A stretch of 39,417 bases of DNA from Deltaproteobacteria bacterium. GTDB taxonomy: Bacteria > Desulfobacterota > Syntrophorhabdia > Syntrophorhabdales > Syntrophorhabdaceae. The stretch is from contig JAKORG010000096.1 of NCBI GenBank assembly GCA_029777945.1, positions 1 to 39,417 on the forward strand, read 5' to 3'. Below the pieces are notes generated by a model, which searched no databases, had not been told where the DNA came from, and saw only the letters and a program-made list of their open reading frames with translations. This document shows, in pieces, positions 1-8,134 of the stretch (position 1 is the first letter of the stretch; each line of letters starts with the position of its first letter). Made by a program: the position numbers and the translations under genes.

Positions 1-109
1 CCTTTTCTTTATAATTCGGCGTCTCTGCATTAGCAATATTGCCTGCAAGTATCTTGTGGTAAAAGGTCCTTATATTTAATGCCTTCTCAACAAAATCAAT
101 TACATCCAT
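1..109 (-). CDS. flgB: Flagellar basal-body rod protein FlgB, N-terminal part (runs off the window)
   Basis: This is the first 36 or so residues of FlgB, a proximal rod subunit of the flagellar basal body. The reverse strand reads MDVIDFVEKALNIRTFYHKI and then a segment containing L-A-G-N-I-A-N-A-E-T-P-N-Y, the conserved N-terminal rod-protein signature (NIANxxTPxY) of the FlgB/FlgC family. The ATG at 107-109 has a GAGGT ribosome site a few bases upstream. It overlaps the last 14 bases of flrC, so the rod genes are probably translated from the same transcript as the flrBC regulators. The gene continues beyond position 1, so its C-terminus and the expected flgC/fliE neighbours cannot be seen. 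Confidence 0.9.
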   Translation of the reverse strand, partial: MDVIDFVEKALNIRTFYHKILAGNIANAETPNYKEK

Positions 110-1406
110 AACCGACCTCTTTTTCTATTAAAACACCCATTTCTTTATATTCTTTTATTTTGTTTCTCAGCGTCCTTGCCGTAATGCCCAGTAATGATGC
201 AGCCCTCGTCTTATTACCACCGCATGTCTTTAAGGCATCGATAATCAGTTTCATCTCCATCTCTTTTATCGAACCCATTCCATTAATCTCATTGGTGCCA
301 CCCACATCCATTTCCTTTAGGTGTGTCAATTTTATAACCGAATAATTGGACAGTATACATGCCCTTGCTATGACATTTTCCAGCTCCCTTGCATTCCCCC
401 TCCAATCTCTACCCTTTAAAAATTCCATAGCATCATCACTTATACTTACATCCATACCTTTTGAATGCTTACGCAAGAAATGTGCCACAAGCTCAGGTAT
501 ATCCTCTTTTCTTTCCCTTAAAGGTGGTATGTAAATGGGGAATACATTCAGTCGATAATAAAGGTCTTCTCTGAACTTTCCCTCTTTTACCATCTTCAGG
601 ATATTCCTGTTCGTTGTGGCAATAACTCTTACATCGACCTTTTTGGGAAATCTTGACCCTATAACCTCTATCTCTTTTTCCTGTAATACCCTTAAAAGTT
701 TAGCCTGCAGCCTTATATCCATCTCTGTTATCTCGTCAAGGAGTATCGTCCCCTTATCAGCAAGCTCAAATTTACCCATTTTTCTTCCATTTGCCCCTGT
801 AAATGCCCCTTTTTCATAACCAAAGAGTTCACTTTCCAGAAGATTTTCAGGAAGTGCCGCACAATTTACTGGGACAAAGGGATTTTTTGCCCTATCGCTT
901 GTCTCATGGATAAAACGGGACACAAGCTCTTTGCCAACGCCACTTTCACCTTGAATCAAAACTGTAACATCCGATTTTGCAACCCTTTCCGCCCTGATGA
1001 GCACATCTCTCATAGCAGTAGATTTATATATAATCTTACCGTTTGTGACTCCCAGGGCACGCTTTATAGTATTAAACAGCAATTCAGCGGTAAAGGGTTT
1101 CTGTATATAATCGAATGCACCTTCTTTTATAACGGTCACTGCATCCTGAATGGTTCCGTATGCGGTAATAAGTATCACAGGAAGTAAAGGATGTTCTTTT
1201 CTTATATGCTTTAGTAAATCTATGCCGTTAAGATGGGGCATCTTGACATCGGTTATAATCAAATCAAATACCTTTTTCCCTATCTCGTCTATTGCCTTTA
1301 TTCCATTTTCTGCAATTGACACCGCATAGCCTGCCTTTGAAAGTGTCTCTTTCAATGCAAGTCTCATGTGATAATCATCGTCAATAACAAGGACGTTCGC
1401 CTTCAT
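96..1406 (-). CDS. flrC: Sigma-54-dependent flagellar response regulator (FlrC type)
   Basis: A 436-residue NtrC-family activator with the usual three domains. The receiver domain has an acidic pocket at residues 9-11, phospho-acceptor D53, T81 and K103. The AAA+ domain has Walker A GESGVGKE at 153-160, the sigma-54 contact loop GAFTGA at 200-205 and Walker B at about 219-226. A Fis-type helix-turn-helix lies near 393-420. Its start codon overlaps the end of the histidine kinase gene (ATGA-type overlap at 1403-1406) and its 3' end overlaps flgB, so kinase, regulator and rod genes form one unit. That matches FlrBC, which switches on middle flagellar genes such as hook and basal-body genes. The flrC name rests on this context; by sequence alone it could be any NtrC-type regulator. 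Confidence 0.88.
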   Translation of the reverse strand: MKANVLVIDDDYHMRLALKETLSKAGYAVSIAENGIKAIDEIGKKVFDLIITDVKMPHLNGIDLLKHIRKEHPLLPVILITAYGTIQDAVTVIKEGAFDYIQKPFTAELLFNTIKRALGVTNGKIIYKSTAMRDVLIRAERVAKSDVTVLIQGESGVGKELVSRFIHETSDRAKNPFVPVNCAALPENLLESELFGYEKGAFTGANGRKMGKFELADKGTILLDEITEMDIRLQAKLLRVLQEKEIEVIGSRFPKKVDVRVIATTNRNILKMVKEGKFREDLYYRLNVFPIYIPPLRERKEDIPELVAHFLRKHSKGMDVSISDDAMEFLKGRDWRGNARELENVIARACILSNYSVIKLTHLKEMDVGGTNEINGMGSIKEMEMKLIIDALKTCGGNKTRAASLLGITARTLRNKIKEYKEMGVLIEKEVGYGCN

Positions 1407-2497
1407 GTTTTCCTTTCCTTGGGAAGATAAATATAAAAAGATGTCCCCATGCCCTCAGTAGAATCAACCTCTATATATCCATTATGGGCCTGAATAATAT
1501 TGTGGGCTATAAAAAGGCCAAGCCCCACCCCTTTATCCTTTGTGGTAAAAAATGGATTAAATATGTTCTTTATTATATCTTTACCCATTCCGCAGCCATT
1601 ATCAGCTATTACGATAATAATGTTTTTCTCATCCTTTTTTATATCTATTCTGATTTGACCTTTACCTTTTATGGCATCTATGGCATTACTTATAAAATTC
1701 ATAATAACGAGCTTCATCATGTCAGGATCAAAAAGTAAACTTCCATCATACTCGATATTGCACATAACGGATATATTTCTCGACTCAATGGATAGTCTCA
1801 TAAAATCGAGTATCTCTTCCACCATTTTACCTATCTTTTCTTCCCTTAATGCAAGTGTTTTAGGCCTTGTATAAGAAAGAATATTATTTATGATTCTATC
1901 TATTGTCTGGATACCGTATCTTACATATTCTGCATATTTTTTCTCTTTTGATTTAATATTGCCCTCTAAAAGCATGGTGAGAAACAATTCCATACTTCCC
2001 AAAGGATTTTTGATCTCATGGGCAATCCTTGCTGCCATCTCACCCATGGCTTTGAGCCTTTCATCTCTTTCAAGTCTTTCTTTCATCTTTTCGAACTCTG
2101 TTACATCTTCAATTATTAAAACCTCCTTGCCCCTAAAGCCATTCTGGAGCATATCCTTTTTCCATCTATAAAAGCCCTTACCATTTCTTACAAGGCCTGC
2201 CTTTTCATTTTTTGTGTTTGCTCCATCGAGTATAGTCTCAAAATTCAGTTTATCTGCCGTCTTATTTGAAAAGGATACGGAATTTTTATCATAGACAATA
2301 ATGCCCAGGGGTATGGAGTTTAGAATATTCTCAAGGTATTCCCTTGCCCTTTCGAGTTCTTTATTCTTTTTTTCAACCTCTTCTTTCAATAGTCTGATCT
2401 GCGTTTCAAGGACGTGATAGTAATTTATTATGGAATCCGATGCCTTTGTAAATTCTGAAAAGGCATCCTTTAGTAGTTCTGTCTCTGGCACGACCAT
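1403..2497 (-). CDS. flrB: Cytoplasmic PAS histidine kinase, flagellar (FlrB type)
   Basis: A 364-residue histidine kinase with no membrane segment, as expected for FlrB/FleS. A coiled coil (about 30-55) leads into a PAS-like region (55-135). The dimerisation/phospho-acceptor helix has H160 in IAHEIKNPLGS. The ATPase domain has N271 of the N box, DNGCGMG at 299-305 and GVGLGLF at 323-329. It is translationally coupled to flrC and should phosphorylate it. No Shine-Dalgarno sequence precedes the ATG at 2495-2497. A sigma-54 -24/-12 element lies immediately upstream, so the transcript would start about one base before the ATG unless a downstream GTG (codon 3) is used. Confidence 0.86.
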   Translation of the reverse strand: MVVPETELLKDAFSEFTKASDSIINYYHVLETQIRLLKEEVEKKNKELERAREYLENILNSIPLGIIVYDKNSVSFSNKTADKLNFETILDGANTKNEKAGLVRNGKGFYRWKKDMLQNGFRGKEVLIIEDVTEFEKMKERLERDERLKAMGEMAARIAHEIKNPLGSMELFLTMLLEGNIKSKEKKYAEYVRYGIQTIDRIINNILSYTRPKTLALREEKIGKMVEEILDFMRLSIESRNISVMCNIEYDGSLLFDPDMMKLVIMNFISNAIDAIKGKGQIRIDIKKDEKNIIIVIADNGCGMGKDIIKNIFNPFFTTKDKGVGLGLFIAHNIIQAHNGYIEVDSTEGMGTSFYIYLPKERKT

Positions 2498-2508
2498 GCA
2501 AATATAAA

Positions 2509-2524
2509 TGCAAATTGCATACCA
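2509..2524 (-). promoter_or_regulatory. Sigma-54 (-24/-12) promoter for flrBC
   Basis: On the minus strand the sequence is TGGTATGCAATTTGCA, with exactly ten bases between the invariant GG (2523-2522) and GC (2511-2510). This matches the RpoN consensus TGGCAC-N5-TTGCW. The predicted start of transcription is about 2498, one base before the flrB ATG. The three sigma-54 activators in this window and three further elements of the same form support the call. Confidence 0.72.
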
Positions 2525-2616
2525 AAAAAACCTTTTATTAGATTGTATTATTTATTTCAACGGGTTAAAAATGAAATAAAGAGATTAAAAGGATTGTCAA
2601 ATTATTGACAAGAACA

Positions 2617-4074
2617 CTATTCCATGCCTAATCTTTTCATCTTCTCTATCAGGGTTGTCCTATTCATGTTAAGAATGCTTGCTGCCTTACTTTTTATACC
2701 CTTTGTTTCCCTTAATGCCTTCATTATGATTGCCCTTTCGAATTCTGTCACAAGGGTATCATACCCTTTCTGTATGTCTATCTGCTCCTCTTTTTCCTTA
2801 GACACCCATAACTTTTCTGGTAGGTCCTTTATTGTAATCATTCCCCTTTTTTTCAAAACTACAACCCTCTCCACTATGTTGTTTAGTTCCCTTACATTTC
2901 CAGGATAATTGTAGGCCATCATTACCTCTAAGGCACCTTCATCAAACCCTTCAACATTTGCATCGTTTAGGCGATTTGCATGTTCGAGAAAATAGTTAAT
3001 AAGCAGTGGTATGTCCTGCTTTCTCTCCCTGAGAGGTGGGATATGGATAGGCACCACATTTAGTCTGTAAAAAAGGTCTTCCCTGAACTTACCCTCTTTA
3101 ACCATCTGCTCTAAATCTCTGTTGGTTGCTGCTATAAACCTCACATCTACCTTTATAGGTTTTGAGCCACCTATCCTTTCAAAGGTCTTTTCCTGAAGCA
3201 CCCTAAGCAACTTTACCTGAAGATTAAACGTCATATCGCCTATCTCATCGAGGAATATGGTCCCCTTATTTGCTATTTCAAACTTTCCATATTTTGTATT
3301 GTATGCACCGGTAAAGGCTCCTTTTTCATAACCGAAGAGTTCACTCTCTAAGAGGTTTTCAGGAATTGCCCCGCAGTTTACTACAACCATAGGGTTATCT
3401 CTTCTTAAAGAATTATAGTGTATGGCCTTTGCTACGAGCTCCTTACCTACGCCGCTTTCACCTGTTATAAGCACTGTGGCATTTGTCTCTGTAACCTTTT
3501 CTATAAGCTCAAACACCTTTTGCATCCCGAAACTTATACCTATTATATTATTGAACTTATACTTTTCTTTAAGCCTTTCTTTAAGCAAGGCATTTTCCAA
3601 AAGCAATCTGCTCTGGGAAAACCTCTTCATTAAATTTGCCTTTGATGAAAGCTTTTGATTGAGACCAACATTTGTCATTAGATTATAATAATATAGAGCA
3701 GATTCAACAACAGACAATATGTCTTCTAACTTGAATGGTTTTAATATGTAATCAAAGGCACCACATCTCATGGCGTTTATGGCATTTTCGAGGCTACCAT
3801 AGCCTGTTATTACTATGCCTAATGTATTTAGATATTCTTTTTGAATATAACTTATAAGCTGTAATCCATCGATTTTGGGCATGGCCATATCTGTTATAAG
3901 TATCTGGTATTTCCCTGTCTTTAGTGCTGAAAGGGCCTCAATACTGTCTCTAAAAGAATCTACCTCATAACCATTTTCCTGTAAAAATTCTGTAAGGAGC
4001 ATCAATATGCTCTCTTCGTCATCTACTATTATGATTTTACCCTTTGCCTTTTTTTCTTCCATAGATGAAGACAT
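2617..4074 (-). CDS. FleQ/FlrA-like sigma-54 activator with an intact receiver domain
   Basis: A 485-residue sigma-54 activator: receiver domain (about 12-130, putative phospho-acceptor D62), AAA+ domain with GESGVGKE at 205-212 and GAFTGA at 252-257, and a C-terminal helix-turn-helix ending [15 protein letters not shown]. That last segment closely resembles the DNA-binding end of FleQ/FlrA, the top-level flagellar activators. It lies upstream of flrBC with a 119-bp gap that holds a sigma-54 promoter, so it is the likely activator of flrBC. In classical FleQ/FlrA the N-terminal receiver-like domain is degenerate; here the phosphorylation pocket looks intact, so control by an unlinked kinase is possible. 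No clear ribosome site precedes either candidate ATG (residue 1 or 5). Confidence 0.82.
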   Translation of the reverse strand: MSSSMEEKKAKGKIIIVDDEESILMLLTEFLQENGYEVDSFRDSIEALSALKTGKYQILITDMAMPKIDGLQLISYIQKEYLNTLGIVITGYGSLENAINAMRCGAFDYILKPFKLEDILSVVESALYYYNLMTNVGLNQKLSSKANLMKRFSQSRLLLENALLKERLKEKYKFNNIIGISFGMQKVFELIEKVTETNATVLITGESGVGKELVAKAIHYNSLRRDNPMVVVNCGAIPENLLESELFGYEKGAFTGAYNTKYGKFEIANKGTIFLDEIGDMTFNLQVKLLRVLQEKTFERIGGSKPIKVDVRFIAATNRDLEQMVKEGKFREDLFYRLNVVPIHIPPLRERKQDIPLLINYFLEHANRLNDANVEGFDEGALEVMMAYNYPGNVRELNNIVERVVVLKKRGMITIKDLPEKLWVSKEKEEQIDIQKGYDTLVTEFERAIIMKALRETKGIKSKAASILNMNRTTLIEKMKRLGME

Positions 4075-4174
4075 TCTAATTAAAAAGATTAAAAGATTTT
4101 GGAAATTTTGTAAAGTATTTGCTTAAATTCTTTCTTGCCCTTTATTTTTTATTGAATGTGTCGATAATAAAAAT

Positions 4175-4330
4175 ATGAACCAGAAGGCAATAGATTTAAA
4201 ATCCATGAGGGAGATTATAGGGATTCTTATGGAAAGCAGTAATTATTTCAAACTTAATCTAAAAGAGCGGTATGAATTATTAAAATACTTTATCTTCAAT
4301 AACTTAATCCATGTTGCCCGTTCAGAATAA
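4175..4330 (+). CDS. Small hypothetical protein (51 aa) in the gap between the flr and che genes
   Basis: A 51-residue reading frame starting MNQKAIDLKS and ending NNLIHVARSE, transcribed away from the FleQ/FlrA-like gene. It is rich in charged and amphipathic helix-forming residues (for example FKLNLKERYELLKYF), has no signal peptide or membrane segment, and uses codons like its neighbours. I recognise no family. The 362-bp stretch at 4075-4436 holds nothing else clear. A sigma-28-like -10 sequence, GTCGATAA (4160-4167), sits just before the ATG, but the matching -35 is poor (TTTA), and no good ribosome site is present. Its position suggests a motility-related role; this is a guess from location only. 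Confidence 0.5.
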   Translation: MNQKAIDLKSMREIIGILMESSNYFKLNLKERYELLKYFIFNNLIHVARSE

Positions 4331-4436
4331 ATAAATTTATGATTATCAAAAATATGAAAATTCCTTGATTTTACTAAAAATTATTTTATGTCAATACTTT
4401 GACACCAGATAATACAACGAAGCTGTTTTGCCTATT

Positions 4437-4919
4437 TTACTCAAAAGAAAAATCTATGTATATAACCTCCTTTTCATCTGGCTGACCGTTATTGATGGCA
4501 AAATAAAACGGTAGAGATATGATGGGAAGCTTTGTTATAAAGTTCATCTCCACCTGCTTTCCCACAATAACCATAGGTATAGCAGCATTGAGGTTGATCC
4601 CTTTTTTTTCAAACTCCTTCCTTGCCTGTCCTGAGATAATGTTTGTAATCTCTCCTACCGCATCCACAACATTCTGATTTATTGTTTCACATTCATCGCC
4701 TATTAATGTCTTATACACGTATTTTGCACCTTTTTCCCGAAAACTTATAGCCACTGTCCCCTTTTTATCTCCTGCAAGGCCCATGATTCCCGTTACTTCA
4801 CCGGAGGTAACACAAGTGTTTTTTAATTCAGGCTTACCCATACCCACATCAATACCGAGCATTGTTTTAAAAACCACCTGTGCAGCAACAATAAAAGGAT
4901 TAATATACTGGACATCCAT
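4437..4919 (-). CDS. cheX: CheX-like chemotaxis phosphatase
   Basis: About 160 residues of a CheX/CheC-type protein, a phosphatase that removes phosphate from CheY-P and so resets the flagellar motor signal. The signature helix is D-A-V-G-E-I-T-N-I-I-S-G with E90 and N93, the ExxN pair that positions the attacking water in CheX. There is a single such helix, as in CheX, whereas CheC has two. The frame can be opened at a TTG (4931), but the ATG at 4917-4919 is preferred because GGAGGAG (4923-4929) sits directly before it. It lies 15 bp downstream of cheY in the same direction, so enzyme and likely substrate are co-transcribed. Confidence 0.83.
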   Translation of the reverse strand: MDVQYINPFIVAAQVVFKTMLGIDVGMGKPELKNTCVTSGEVTGIMGLAGDKKGTVAISFREKGAKYVYKTLIGDECETINQNVVDAVGEITNIISGQARKEFEKKGINLNAAIPMVIVGKQVEMNFITKLPIISLPFYFAINNGQPDEKEVIYIDFSFE

Positions 4920-4934
4920 AATCTCCTCCAAAAC

Positions 4935-5309
4935 TTATTTTCCTACTCTTTCTTTTGCCTTTTCAATGGCAGTCTGAAGTTTTTCAGGCGTAAAGGGCTT
5001 AACAATATAATTATCGACTCCTGATTTTATTGCCTCCATTATATTGCCCTTCTGGGCCTCAGCCGTCACCATTATAAAAGGTATCTTTTTTGTTTGCTCT
5101 TCGCTTTTGCAGGCCTTTAAAAAGTCAATACCTGTCATCTCTGGCATAATCCAGTCGCTTATTATAAGATCTATCTGTTCCTTTTTCAAAAGTTCCAAAG
5201 CCATCTTTCCGTTTTCTGCCTCTATAACGCTTTCGATCCCAATCTGTTTTAAAACATTTTTAATGATCTTTCTCATGGTGGAAAAATCATCTACTATAAG
5301 GACATTCAT
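4935..5309 (-). CDS. cheY: CheY-like single-domain response regulator
   Basis: A 124-residue stand-alone receiver domain: acidic pocket D7/D8, phospho-acceptor D52 (ISDWIMP), T82 and K104 (VKPF). These are the full set of active-site residues of CheY, which binds the flagellar switch when phosphorylated. A GGAGGG ribosome site lies just before the ATG. It is first in a two-gene unit with the CheX-like phosphatase. No CheA is present in the window, so the phosphodonor kinase is elsewhere. Confidence 0.87.
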   Translation of the reverse strand: MNVLIVDDFSTMRKIIKNVLKQIGIESVIEAENGKMALELLKKEQIDLIISDWIMPEMTGIDFLKACKSEEQTKKIPFIMVTAEAQKGNIMEAIKSGVDNYIVKPFTPEKLQTAIEKAKERVGK

Positions 5310-5400
5310 TTAATCCCTCCAGAGTTTAGTTAAAACTTTCTAAATTAATTTATCGTTACTTATTATGATTTCTTAAGGGTATTTTTATAAAAAATTTAGT

Positions 5401-5427
5401 TTAATTAAATTTAAAAAAATTCGATAA
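5401..5427 (+). promoter_or_regulatory. Possible sigma-28 (FliA) promoter
   Basis: TTAA, a 15-bp spacer and TTCGATAA resemble the sigma-28 consensus TAAA-N15-GCCGATAA (3/4 and 6/8 matches). The element lies about 30 bp before the small exported-protein gene and next to mot and che genes, where sigma-28 promoters are common. The surrounding DNA is extremely AT-rich, so chance matches are easy. Confidence 0.35.
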
Positions 5428-5456
5428 TCAATAATAAAGAAATTTAAGGAGAAAAA

Positions 5457-5678
5457 ATGAAAATATTTATTTCCTCAGTAATTTTTATAACCCTTTTATT
5501 AACAAACGCATACGGAGAGAGCGCAAAAAATGAAATGGATATAAAAAGGGATAAGGAAAAGACCGTATATATAATAGGTAGTCCAGATAGCACAAAAGAG
5601 AAAGACACAACAGAAGAAGACAGAAAAAATTCTTGGGATATGCTTAAGAACGCAAACATAAGGATAGATAAAAGATAG
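5457..5678 (+). CDS. Small exported hydrophilic protein (73 aa)
   Basis: A 73-residue protein with an N-terminal signal peptide (MKIFISSVIFITLLLTNAYG, cleavage probably around residue 20) followed by a highly charged mature part of about 50 residues, rich in K, D and E (for example KEKDTTEEDRK). A strong AAGGAG ribosome site precedes the ATG. No conserved domain is recognised. It opens the plus-strand motility run and is followed by a sigma-54 promoter and the muramidase gene. A periplasmic role connected with the flagellum is possible but inferred only from position. Confidence 0.65.
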   Translation: MKIFISSVIFITLLLTNAYGESAKNEMDIKRDKEKTVYIIGSPDSTKEKDTTEEDRKNSWDMLKNANIRIDKR

Positions 5679-5688
5679 ATAGAATAAG

Positions 5689-5704
5689 TGGTATAAATTT
5701 TGCA
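5689..5704 (+). promoter_or_regulatory. Sigma-54 (-24/-12) promoter for the muramidase-motAB genes
   Basis: TGGTATAAATTTTGCA has exactly ten bases between GG (5690-5691) and GC (5702-5703). It is almost the same as the element driving the Hdr operon at 25409-25424 (TGGTATAAACATTGCA). The predicted transcription start is about 5715, two bases before the ATG at 5717, so the message would be nearly leaderless. Confidence 0.72.
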
Positions 5705-5716
5705 TAAAATTGCGTT

Positions 5717-6403
5717 ATGGGTTTGTATACTGAATTGCTTGATATAATTATTCTTTCCAAGATGGCTGAAAAAAGGAAAAATGACCTTTCAAGGCTATCT
5801 CAAACAAATGAAACAGATTTCCAAAATCTTTTAAAAGAAAATCTGACAAAAATAAATACACTCCCCCAGAATAACATCAAAAGAAATGTTTATAATCCAG
5901 TTGTTATTAATCAAATTTTTGAACTGAGTGGAGATAAGGACAAATGTTTTGAGGTGGCCTATGATTTTGTCTTAAAACAGGAAGGGGACAGGTTCGTTCA
6001 AAGGGATGGCATAAAAAACGAATCATCTAAATACGGGATTTTGCAATCCACTGCAAAGGAATTTGGATATAAAGGCGATATAAAACATATGACAAAAGAA
6101 CAGGCAAAGATCATCTATAAAAAAATATGGGATAAATCAGGGGCTGGTAATCTGTCTTATCCTTTAAGTATTGTATATTTCGATACATATGTGAATTCAC
6201 CGACCATGGCAAAAAAACTACTTGAAAAATCAGGAGGAGATATAGTTAAGTTTTTAGACATGAGGGAACAGAGGTATATAAGGCTTTCAAAAATAAGACC
6301 TGACATATTTGGCGTTTACTTAAAAGGGTGGATAAAAAGGGTGGATAATCTAAGGGCTATGATAATTGATTATGGCAAATCTCATGGAACGAAAAAGACA
6401 TAA
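5717..6403 (+). CDS. GH108-type peptidoglycan hydrolase (muramidase-like), probably flagellar
   Basis: A 228-residue protein. The first 75 residues have no clear domain. From about residue 80 it follows the glycoside hydrolase 108 / putative peptidoglycan-binding pattern: FVLKQEG with candidate catalytic E89, then RDGIKNESSKYGIL in place of the usual DxGGxTxxGIT, and a C-terminal half with YFDTYVNSP and LKGWIKRVDNL. Proteins of this family cut the glycan strand of peptidoglycan. No signal peptide is visible. In a flagellar setting it could open the cell wall for the rod, the job FlgJ does elsewhere; no FlgJ is seen here, but the flgB neighbourhood is cut off. The ATG lacks a Shine-Dalgarno sequence and lies two bases after the predicted sigma-54 transcript start. 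Confidence 0.72.
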   Translation: MGLYTELLDIIILSKMAEKRKNDLSRLSQTNETDFQNLLKENLTKINTLPQNNIKRNVYNPVVINQIFELSGDKDKCFEVAYDFVLKQEGDRFVQRDGIKNESSKYGILQSTAKEFGYKGDIKHMTKEQAKIIYKKIWDKSGAGNLSYPLSIVYFDTYVNSPTMAKKLLEKSGGDIVKFLDMREQRYIRLSKIRPDIFGVYLKGWIKRVDNLRAMIIDYGKSHGTKKT

Positions 6404-6431
6404 ATCTGTTTTAATTAAGAAAATCTGAACA

Positions 6432-7286
6432 ATGCTTACTATTGTTGGTATTGTCGTAGTTATAATATCTGTTATCGGTGGTTTTATATTAGAAGGCGGG
6501 CCTGTCCTTGTCTTAATTCAGGTAGCAGAGTTTATGATTATCGGTGGCTCTGCCATAGGTGCATTACTTATTTCCACGCCGAGCACAATACTCAAAAAGA
6601 TTATAAATAATATTATAAAATCCCTAAAAGGCACAAAGACAACAAAGCAGACATATCTTGACCTTTTAAAACTCCTTTATGAACTATTCAGCATCATAAG
6701 AAAAGACGGTCTCATTGCCATTGAATCCCACATTGAAAGACCAGAAGAAAGCAGTGTCTTTAAAAACTATCCACAATTTTTAAGCCAGCACCATACTATA
6801 GAATTTATATCAGACACGCTACGCCTTGTGATTATGGGTGGTGTCCCGCCCCATGAGATCGAACTACTTATGGACGCAGATATAGAACTACATCACCATG
6901 AAGGCTCAAAACCTGGTATGATATTGCAGAAGATAGGTGATTCTCTACCAGGACTTGGCATTGTTGCCGCAGTCCTTGGCATCGTAATCACCATGCAGGC
7001 AATCAACGGTCCTCCTGAAGAGATAGGCCATAAGGTCGCTGCAGCCCTTGTTGGAACATTTCTCGGTGTTTTTGCTTCATATGGTTTTATCCAGCCCCTT
7101 GCAACCAATTTAGATTTATCTAACGATGACGAAACCCGTATATTTCATGTAATAAAGTCGGGCATTATCTGTGCGGCCAAGGGCCTAAACCCCATCCTTT
7201 CCGTAGAATTTACCAGACGCTCAATAGCATCTGATTTTAGACCTTCATTTCAGGAAATGGAGAGTTATGTAAAGGGCACAAAATGA
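6432..7286 (+). CDS. motA: Flagellar motor stator protein MotA
   Basis: A 284-residue inner-membrane stator subunit that, with MotB, forms the ion channel driving flagellar rotation. Two N-terminal membrane helices (about 1-20 and 30-48) precede a long cytoplasmic loop carrying the torque-related FSIIRKDGLIAIE segment with R90 and E98, the charged residues that contact the rotor in the family. Helices 3 and 4 follow at about 171-190 and 201-222, with the conserved GDSLPGLGIVAAVLGI and ALVGTFLGVFASYG. The length and sequence match the proton-type MotA group. It lies 28 bp after the muramidase gene and overlaps motB by four bases (ATGA). Confidence 0.95.
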   Translation: MLTIVGIVVVIISVIGGFILEGGPVLVLIQVAEFMIIGGSAIGALLISTPSTILKKIINNIIKSLKGTKTTKQTYLDLLKLLYELFSIIRKDGLIAIESHIERPEESSVFKNYPQFLSQHHTIEFISDTLRLVIMGGVPPHEIELLMDADIELHHHEGSKPGMILQKIGDSLPGLGIVAAVLGIVITMQAINGPPEEIGHKVAAALVGTFLGVFASYGFIQPLATNLDLSNDDETRIFHVIKSGIICAAKGLNPILSVEFTRRSIASDFRPSFQEMESYVKGTK

Positions 7287-8134
7287 ACGAAGACAAGCAA
7301 AATATTCCCATAAGGATTATCGTTAAAAAAAAGGGTCATGGTGGTCATCACGGCGGCGCATGGAAGGTGGCGTATGCTGACTTTGTCACAGCCATGATGG
7401 CGTTGTTTATTGTTTTGTGGATTGTAAGCCAAAATAATAGTATAAAGCAGGCTATTGCTGCATATTTTAAAGACCCTACCATTTTTACAGGGGGAAGCGG
7501 CATACATACAGGTATAGCAAAAACGCCCAACCCCATTTTATTTCCAAGGGAGGAAACCCAATCAGATAATAATGCCTTTAAGACATTTAAAGATGAAATA
7601 ACAAAAGTAAAAAACGAAATACAAAAACTTACAGAGGAAAGCAAAAAGATCGAAAAAATAGTATCTAATACACCTGGTTTTGAAAAGTTTAAAGACAAAG
7701 TTCAACTCACCGTAAACGAAGAAGGGCTAAGGATAGAACTCATTGAAAATTCAGAAGGTCTTTTTTTCGATGTGGGAAGTGCAAAGGTTAAACCTGACAC
7801 AGTAAAACTCTTAAAACTTATTGCCCAGGAGTTAACAACTCTTAGTAACAAGATAATAATAGAGGGTCACACCGATGCGCTTCCGTATGTATCCCCTGGT
7901 TACTCAAACTGGGAGCTAAGTGCCGACAGGGCAAATGCGGCAAGGAAGATCCTCGAGGAGGCAGGTGTAAAAAAGGAACAAATAGTTGGGATTAAGGGAT
8001 ATGCAGACAGGATGTTAAAACACCCTGATAAACCTCTGGATTTTGCCAACCGAAGGGTTGCCATACTGGTAGCCATATCAAAATCGAACTTAATAACACC
8101 TCCAGATAACATAAAAAAAGAACATAAAAAATGA
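7283..8134 (+). CDS. motB: Flagellar motor stator protein MotB
   Basis: A 283-residue peptidoglycan-anchored stator subunit. It has a short basic, His/Gly-rich N-terminus (KKKGHGGHHGG), one membrane helix with the proton-binding aspartate D33 in YADFVTAMMALFIVLW, a charged linker, and an OmpA-like peptidoglycan-binding domain with GHTD at 195-198 and NWELSADRA at 209-217. This is the standard H+-type MotB layout. It is translationally coupled to motA at its start and overlaps the next gene, a response regulator, by four bases at its end. Confidence 0.95.
   Translation: MNEDKQNIPIRIIVKKKGHGGHHGGAWKVAYADFVTAMMALFIVLWIVSQNNSIKQAIAAYFKDPTIFTGGSGIHTGIAKTPNPILFPREETQSDNNAFKTFKDEITKVKNEIQKLTEESKKIEKIVSNTPGFEKFKDKVQLTVNEEGLRIELIENSEGLFFDVGSAKVKPDTVKLLKLIAQELTTLSNKIIIEGHTDALPYVSPGYSNWELSADRANAARKILEEAGVKKEQIVGIKGYADRMLKHPDKPLDFANRRVAILVAISKSNLITPPDNIKKEHKK

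Noticed and set aside
4917-4931. TTG at 4931 as the start of the CheX-like gene
   Set aside because: The sequence between TTG and ATG is itself the strong GGAGGAG ribosome site for the ATG at 4917-4919.
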